Assembly (NCBI GenBank): GCA_903930545.1
Contig: CAIYZB010000246.1
Location: 1 to 40,080, forward strand
Source: an uncultured Alphaproteobacteria bacterium
GTDB taxonomy: Bacteria > Pseudomonadota > Alphaproteobacteria > Caulobacterales > Caulobacteraceae
Direction of reading: 5' to 3'
DNA length: 40,080 nucleotides
Positions 35,663 through 40,080 of this stretch are shown here, piece by piece. The notes under the pieces are model-generated. The model saw only the letters and a list, made by a program, of their open reading frames with translations, ran no database searches and had not been told where the DNA came from. The first letter of the stretch is position 1; each line of letters begins with the position of its first letter. A program made the translations under genes and the position numbers.

Positions 35663-36432
35663 GACCAGAGACGCCAGGGGGCCTGGCCGGAGGCCCACAG
35701 GGCCTCGAGCTGGTTCTTGTCGCGCAGGGTGTCCATGGCTGCCCAGAAGCCGTCATGGCGATAGGCCATCAGCTTGCCCTCATGAGCCAGGCCCTCGAGG
35801 GGTCCCTGTTCCCAGACAGTGGCGTCGTCATCGATCCGCTCGATCACCGAGGGATTGAGGACAAAGAAACCACCATTGATCAGGCCATTGTCGCCAGGGG
35901 GCTTTTCCATGAAGCGCTCCACGGCCCCATCGACGATGTCGAGTGCCCCGTAACGACCGGGGGGGGCGACCGCCGTCACCGTGGCCTCGCGGCCATGATC
36001 GCGATGGAAGGCCGCCAGGGCCGCCAGATCCACATCGGCGACGCCATCGCCATAGGTCAGGAAGAAGGGTTCGCCCTTGGGCAGATAGCTGGCCACCCGC
36101 TTGAGCCGCCCACCGGTCATGGTCTCGGCCCCGGTGTCCACCAGGGTGACCTTCCAGGGTTCGTGATGGGTGGCGTGATACTCGATGCCGCCCTTGGCCA
36201 GATCCACGGTCAGATCGGCATTGTGGAGCACGTAGTTGGAGAAATACTCCTTCACCACATAGCCCTTGTAGCCGAGGCAGACGACAAACTCGTTGAAGCC
36301 GTAGTGCGAGAACAGCTTCATGATGTGCCAAAGGATCGGCTGGCCCCCGACCTCGATCATGGGCTTAGGCCGAAGGTGGCTTTCCTCGGAGATCCGGGTG
36401 CCAAGGCCACCCGCAAGGATGACAACCTTCAT
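35659..36432 (-). CDS. rfbF: Glucose-1-phosphate cytidylyltransferase
   Basis: 257 residues from ATG 36432. MKVVILAGGLGTRISEES is the nucleotidyltransferase loop in its RfbF form. KPMIEVGGQPILWHIMKLFSHYG and FFLTYGDGVADVD (metal-binding Asp) follow. It makes CDP-glucose from glucose-1-phosphate and CTP, the first step of the operon's pathway. The start overlaps the upstream CmcI-type gene's stop. Confidence 0.95.
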   Translation of the reverse strand: MKVVILAGGLGTRISEESHLRPKPMIEVGGQPILWHIMKLFSHYGFNEFVVCLGYKGYVVKEYFSNYVLHNADLTVDLAKGGIEYHATHHEPWKVTLVDTGAETMTGGRLKRVASYLPKGEPFFLTYGDGVADVDLAALAAFHRDHGREATVTAVAPPGRYGALDIVDGAVERFMEKPPGDNGLINGGFFVLNPSVIERIDDDATVWEQGPLEGLAHEGKLMAYRHDGFWAAMDTLRDKNQLEALWASGQAPWRLWS

Positions 36433-37199
36433 CAGGCAATCCGCTTCACAAAGGCGTCGGGCCAATAGGTGACCCGCTCGGTGACCGTGCCCTCATTGAA
36501 GGGGAAGGCCGGTTCTTCGACGATGAAGTTGGGGTTTTCGGCCACGAAGGCCGCGACAGCGGCCTTGGGATTGTTCCAGTCCCAGTCATCGCCGGTTCGC
36601 GGACCACCCTTGACCTGTTCCATGATCCCGTCAGTGGCCACCACATAGGAGCCGACTTCGACCATTTCGCCATAGGCCCGGAGTTCGTCCAGGACGTGGG
36701 CCTTGGTGTGGTTGGAATCCAGCACCACCAGGACCTTCTCGCCCGGCTTGATCAGGGCCTTGACCTGGTCGAGCACCTCCGGAGCGGTGGAGGAGCCCTC
36801 CACCAGATCGATGCGCTTGAACATGGGATGGGACTCGATGGCCGCACGATTGTGCGGGCGGATTTCGATATCGATCCCCACGACCCGTCCCTTGCCCATG
36901 GCCTCGAAGAGGGAGGCATAGAAGATCAGGCTGCCGCCGTGGGCAACGCCGGTCTCCACCAGGACGTCCGGCTTCATGTCCCAGATCACTTCCTGGAGAC
37001 GGACCATGTCTTCCGGCAGCTGGATGATGGGTCGGCCCATCCAGGCGAAGGAGTAGACATACTTGGAATCCCAGGTCGCCCGCAGCCAGGCCTTTGAGGC
37101 GGCCGCAAAGCCCTCAGCCGTGGACAGGCTGTGGCGCGTCTCGGTGCCGTCATGTTGAACGACGACTTCGCCGCGCTCTTCGTCGATAATGGTTATCAA
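36432..37199 (-). CDS. CmcI/rhamnosyl O-methyltransferase family protein
   Basis: 255 residues; first gene of the operon. TTG is the most upstream start and gives MITIIDEERGE. LVETGVAHGGSLIFYAS near 80-96 is the SAM loop; GIDIEIRPHNR near 108-118 and LDSNHTKAHVLDEL near 160-173 hold the metal and acidic residues. The family is named for cephalosporin hydroxylase but includes sugar O-methyltransferases. With a sugar operon behind it, O-methylation of the branched sugar is the most likely role (inference). Confidence 0.87.
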   Translation of the reverse strand: MITIIDEERGEVVVQHDGTETRHSLSTAEGFAAASKAWLRATWDSKYVYSFAWMGRPIIQLPEDMVRLQEVIWDMKPDVLVETGVAHGGSLIFYASLFEAMGKGRVVGIDIEIRPHNRAAIESHPMFKRIDLVEGSSTAPEVLDQVKALIKPGEKVLVVLDSNHTKAHVLDELRAYGEMVEVGSYVVATDGIMEQVKGGPRTGDDWDWNNPKAAVAAFVAENPNFIVEEPAFPFNEGTVTERVTYWPDAFVKRIA

Positions 37200-37348
37200 A
37201 GGCTTCGCCCTGTTCCGCCGGAATGCTGCGGCCCTGTGGTCCGCCGTTTAAGAGACCTCTATTATCCCGTGTTGTTTCGGCAATGAAGCCGTATCCAGAA
37301 CGAATGATCGCCGTGAGTGGCCGCGAAAGCATGAAAGTCGGGGTTTGA

Positions 37349-38077
37349 GTGGTCGACCGGGTCGATTTCATCATTGCCGGGGTGCAGAAGGCTGGAACCA
37401 CGGCCCTGTTCGACTACCTGTTGGATGACCCGAATCTCTCGCTCTCGCAGGTGAAGGAAGTCCATTTCTTCGACGACGAGACCGTGGACTGGCATGATCC
37501 GGACTATGGTCCCTATCATCGTCAGTTCGACTGGACCCGCCCCGGCCTGAAGGGCGAGGCCACGCCGATCTATATCTACTGGCCCGAGAGTCTCGAGCGG
37601 ATTGCCCACTATAACCCGGCCGCCCGCGTGATCATCATGTTGCGCGATCCCGTCGAACGGGCCTGGTCCCACTGGCGAATGGAGACGGCCCGTGGCGTGG
37701 AAACCCATCCCTTCAGCTGGTGCATCCGGCAGGGACGGACCCGTTTGATGACCGCCACGCCCTGGGGACACCATCGAGAGTTTTCCTATGTCGAGCGCGG
37801 CTTCTATGGCGAGCAGGTCGAACGGCTGCTTGGTCTGTTTGACCGCGATCAGGTCCTGTTCCTCACCGCCGAAGCCCTGAGGGCGGATCCGAACCTGGCC
37901 CTGGGGGAGGTCGCCCGGTTTCTGGGCACCCCAATTCCGCCTCCGGTCACCCATCGGGAAGTCCATGTCGGCCAGGAGATGGCCGGCCTGGAAACGGCTG
38001 ACATCGCCTTTCTGCACAGCCTCTATGCCCGGGACATGGAACGGCTGGCTGACCTGACGGGCGTCCGCCTTGGCTGA
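37349..38077 (+). CDS. PAPS-dependent sulfotransferase family protein
   Basis: 242 residues from GTG 37349. The PAPS 5'-phosphosulfate loop is GVQKAGTTALFDYL at 11-24, and the 3'-phosphate site is LRDPVERAWSHW at 98-109. KEVHFFDD lies between them, as in heparan-type sulfotransferases. No membrane anchor is seen. It would transfer sulfate to a carbohydrate or lipid. Divergent from the sugar operon across a 149-base gap in which I see no clear site. The CysQ-like gene at 10 kb could dispose of the by-product. Confidence 0.88.
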   Translation: MVDRVDFIIAGVQKAGTTALFDYLLDDPNLSLSQVKEVHFFDDETVDWHDPDYGPYHRQFDWTRPGLKGEATPIYIYWPESLERIAHYNPAARVIIMLRDPVERAWSHWRMETARGVETHPFSWCIRQGRTRLMTATPWGHHREFSYVERGFYGEQVERLLGLFDRDQVLFLTAEALRADPNLALGEVARFLGTPIPPPVTHREVHVGQEMAGLETADIAFLHSLYARDMERLADLTGVRLG

Positions 38078-38131
38078 TCGGCCGCAATTTCGACTGAGGA
38101 CGCCCTCAAAAGACAGGACAGGAGACTGACG

Positions 38132-39187
38132 ATGAGAGCCCCATCCCTTTCGATCCTCGCCCTTCTGGCCGCCTGTTCGCCCGCCGCACCGGTGGAAAGC
38201 GCGCCGGTTGCCATCAAGCCAGGCCCGGCAGCCGTCTATTACGAGACCACCCTGGCCGGAGCCCCAAAGCTGATCCTGCCCCTGGCCTGCGAGCCGGGGG
38301 TGACCTGCGAACTCCAGAACGGGATCGATCGCGATCCGGGGCCGGATGCCCAGGACTACCGATGCGGCCGACACACCTATCAGGCCCATAACGGGGTCGA
38401 TATCCGGCTGAAGGACCTGGCCGCCCAGCGGGCCGGGGTCGCCGTCCTGGCACCGGCGGCGGGCACAGTGACGGGCATCCGCGACAGCATGGCCGACATT
38501 TCCGTCAAGGCCCCGGGGGCTCCGGATGTTTCCCGCCAGATGTGCGGTAACGGCGTGGCAATCAATCACGGCGGCGGCTGGACCTCGCAATACTGCCACA
38601 TGGCCCTGGGCAGTATCCTGGTGCGTCCCGGTCAGGTGGTCAGTGCCGGTCAGCCCCTGGGCCGCGTGGGTCTGTCGGGCAATACAGAGTATCCGCACCT
38701 GCACATGACCATCTGGAAGGATGGCGTGGTTTCAGACCCCTTTGCGCCACAGGGTGATCCCCAGGCCTGTGATCCCGACGCCAACCCGGGCGGATTGTGG
38801 ATCCGGTCTGTCGGTCAGGCCCTGGGGTACAAGCGCGGGGTGGCGCTGAACACCGGTTTTGCCGGAGACAGCCTCGACAATCTGAAGCTGGAAGAGGCCC
38901 AGGTGCCCCCGCCCGGTCCAACAACCCCCGCCCTTCTGGCCTATGTACGGCTGCTCAATCTGGAAGGCGGCGACGAGATCGAACTCACCCTTTCAGGACC
39001 CGATGGCAAGATCCTGACCACTGCCCGCCAGCCGCCCCTGGACCGGGCCAAGGCGCAGTATCTGGTGTTTTCAGGACGAAAGACCCCGGCCGGCGGCTGG
39101 CCAGCGGGGACATACTCGGCCCGCTACAAAGTGATCCGCGGTGGCACTGACGCCGTTGCTGGAGCCTTTTCCTACAGCATCAAGTGA
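38132..39187 (+). CDS. M23 family metallopeptidase-like lipoprotein
   Basis: 351 residues. The signal ends at a lipobox, LLAAC with Cys15, so it is a lipoprotein. The peptidase domain has HNGVD (His86, Asp90) and HLH (189-191), the zinc ligands, plus YCHMA (His156), so it appears catalytically complete, unlike EnvC-type members. C-terminal residues from about 265 form an extra beta-rich domain. It should cut peptidoglycan cross-links or peptides in the periplasm. AGGAG precedes the ATG. A terminator follows. Confidence 0.9.
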   Translation: MRAPSLSILALLAACSPAAPVESAPVAIKPGPAAVYYETTLAGAPKLILPLACEPGVTCELQNGIDRDPGPDAQDYRCGRHTYQAHNGVDIRLKDLAAQRAGVAVLAPAAGTVTGIRDSMADISVKAPGAPDVSRQMCGNGVAINHGGGWTSQYCHMALGSILVRPGQVVSAGQPLGRVGLSGNTEYPHLHMTIWKDGVVSDPFAPQGDPQACDPDANPGGLWIRSVGQALGYKRGVALNTGFAGDSLDNLKLEEAQVPPPGPTTPALLAYVRLLNLEGGDEIELTLSGPDGKILTTARQPPLDRAKAQYLVFSGRKTPAGGWPAGTYSARYKVIRGGTDAVAGAFSYSIK

Positions 39188-39305
39188 CAGGCCAGGGGCC
39201 GGAGGTTTCTGGCCAGTTAACTTGGTTGTGATCTGCCAGCGGGTTCTGGAAAGACCCATTATGGGGTATAGAAGACTTTCAGCTTCTCCAGGGCTGTGTC
39301 GCATG

Positions 39306-39345
39306 GGCCGGGCAGATGACCTTTCAGGTCGCTGTCCGGCCTTTT
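39306..39345 (+). terminator. Rho-independent terminator after the M23 gene
   Basis: GGCCGG-g-CAG-at-GACCT-ttc-AGGTC-g-CTG-t-CCGGCC is followed by TTTT. The stem has 14 pairs in three blocks. It lies about 120 bases past the M23 stop, before the convergent glycosyltransferase. Confidence 0.7.
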
Positions 39346-39356
39346 GATTCCCGGGG

Positions 39357-40080
39357 TCAGACGATGACCTGATCGGCCTTGGGGATGATGTTGATGACCC
39401 CGAACTTGGCCATCCAGAGCATGCCTCGCTCGACGAAATACTGCCTTCCGACCGGAATGGCCTGAAGAACGTCATGGACCCGGATCCTTCCGCCAGCTGA
39501 GGTCAGGTCAAAGACCCTTTCGGCCTCGCCCATGGTCATGAAGGCCACTGTCGAGAAGACCGCCAGGGGTCCGGTGAGCCGGCTATTGGCCTCGGCCCAG
39601 GTCATGCCCGGAGGGACATAGACCAGATTCTCTCGGGTCATGGCCTCCGTCGGATAGGATGCGAACAGGCGGAAGGGGTCCATCCGCCAGGGATTGTCCT
39701 TCAGGGCCACCGCAGCATCCTTGCGGGGCGGCGTGGCCTTACGCCGGGCATTCTGCTCCCCCCACAGGGCCTGGTACTGGGGGATCACCACCTTCCAGTC
39801 GAAGGTGTCGCGGGCATGGCGGGCGGCGGTGGCCCCCATCCGGGCCCTCAGGTCCGGGTTTTCGACCAGCTGCAGAATAGCATCGGCCGCCTTTTCCAGG
39901 TCGACCACGGTGAACTGACCACTGGTGCCGACATAGTGGTCGTAATTGATCCAGTCATTGGCATAGCGATGTGCCAGATCCGGCCCCAGACCGGCCCGGG
40001 GCGCAAAGGTCGGGATCCGAAAACCATCCAGTCCATGGCGCACTGTGTCGCGGTAGCCGTTCCAGTCCGTGACCACCACA
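39357..40080 (-). CDS. Glycosyltransferase, C-terminal part (5' end outside window)
   Basis: About 240 residues are visible, open at the window edge; the track's GTG start is an artefact of truncation. VTDWNGYRDTVRHGLDGFRIPT is the donor-binding region of GT4-type (GT-B fold) enzymes, followed by YVGTSGQFTVVDLEKAADAI. After about residue 125 comes an unusual C-terminal tail containing LTGPLAVFSTVAFMTMGEAERVFDLTSAGGRI, which I cannot assign; it may be an accessory domain. Belongs to the glycan island. Confidence 0.82.
   Translation of the reverse strand, partial: VVVTDWNGYRDTVRHGLDGFRIPTFAPRAGLGPDLAHRYANDWINYDHYVGTSGQFTVVDLEKAADAILQLVENPDLRARMGATAARHARDTFDWKVVIPQYQALWGEQNARRKATPPRKDAAVALKDNPWRMDPFRLFASYPTEAMTRENLVYVPPGMTWAEANSRLTGPLAVFSTVAFMTMGEAERVFDLTSAGGRIRVHDVLQAIPVGRQYFVERGMLWMAKFGVINIIPKADQVIV

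Noticed and set aside
37262-38704. 480-residue minus-strand ORF
   Set aside because: Antisense to the sulfotransferase and M23 genes; shadow composition.

Overview
This window looks like chromosome of a high-GC alphaproteobacterium, most likely Caulobacteraceae (Caulobacter/Phenylobacterium type). The grounds are strong GC bias at third codon positions, the block phoR-pstC-pstA-pstB-phoU-phoB without pstS, an N-terminally extended PstA, and a DUF4170-linked lipid A block. The genus is inference. I saw no rRNA, tRNA, CRISPR array, insertion sequence or prophage.

Left part (1-11 kb): a partial ABC exporter preceded by a 19-codon open frame with a near-perfect ribosome binding site inside a nested hairpin. 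Then come ubiA, a membrane desaturase, an ETF-beta-type methyltransferase, a glyoxalase-fold protein, a YjbR-type protein, a GNAT acetyltransferase, an orphan antitoxin-like ORF, ubiD, a MAPEG protein, pmbA/tldE, a CysQ-like phosphatase and DUF4170. UbiA and UbiD both belong to ubiquinone synthesis.

Lipid A block (11-17.6 kb): a divergent tyrosine-phosphatase-like gene, then a tight plus-strand run of an MsbA-like exporter, a DUF374 acyltransferase, a His-rich CDF metal exporter, waaA and lpxK. Together these cover lipid A phosphorylation, Kdo transfer, probable acylation and flipping.

Phosphate block (17.5-25 kb, minus strand): phoR, a Pho-box-like site, pstC, pstA, pstB, phoU and phoB, then purD and an ACAD10/11-type phosphotransferase. 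phoR has no visible membrane segment and no ordinary start codon, and its 5' end runs into an hxlR regulator. hxlR is divergent from an SDR gene and a 2-hydroxychromene-2-carboxylate-isomerase-like gene across a dyad-rich operator region.

Glycan island (28.3-40 kb): a WecG/TagA glycosyltransferase, a TPR protein with an O-GlcNAc-transferase-type (GT41) domain, and a convergent seven-gene overlapping minus-strand operon. The operon encodes CDP-glucose synthesis, 4,6-dehydration, C-methylation, epimerisation, an acyltransferase, a reductase-like SDR and a CmcI-type O-methyltransferase. A sulfotransferase, a peptidase-like M23 lipoprotein and a partial glycosyltransferase follow. The operon reads as a route to a branched, C-methylated (possibly also O-methylated) CDP-6-deoxyhexose, comparable in logic to CDP-vinelose. 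This island and the structured leader ORF near 1.9 kb are the strongest candidates for undescribed biology.
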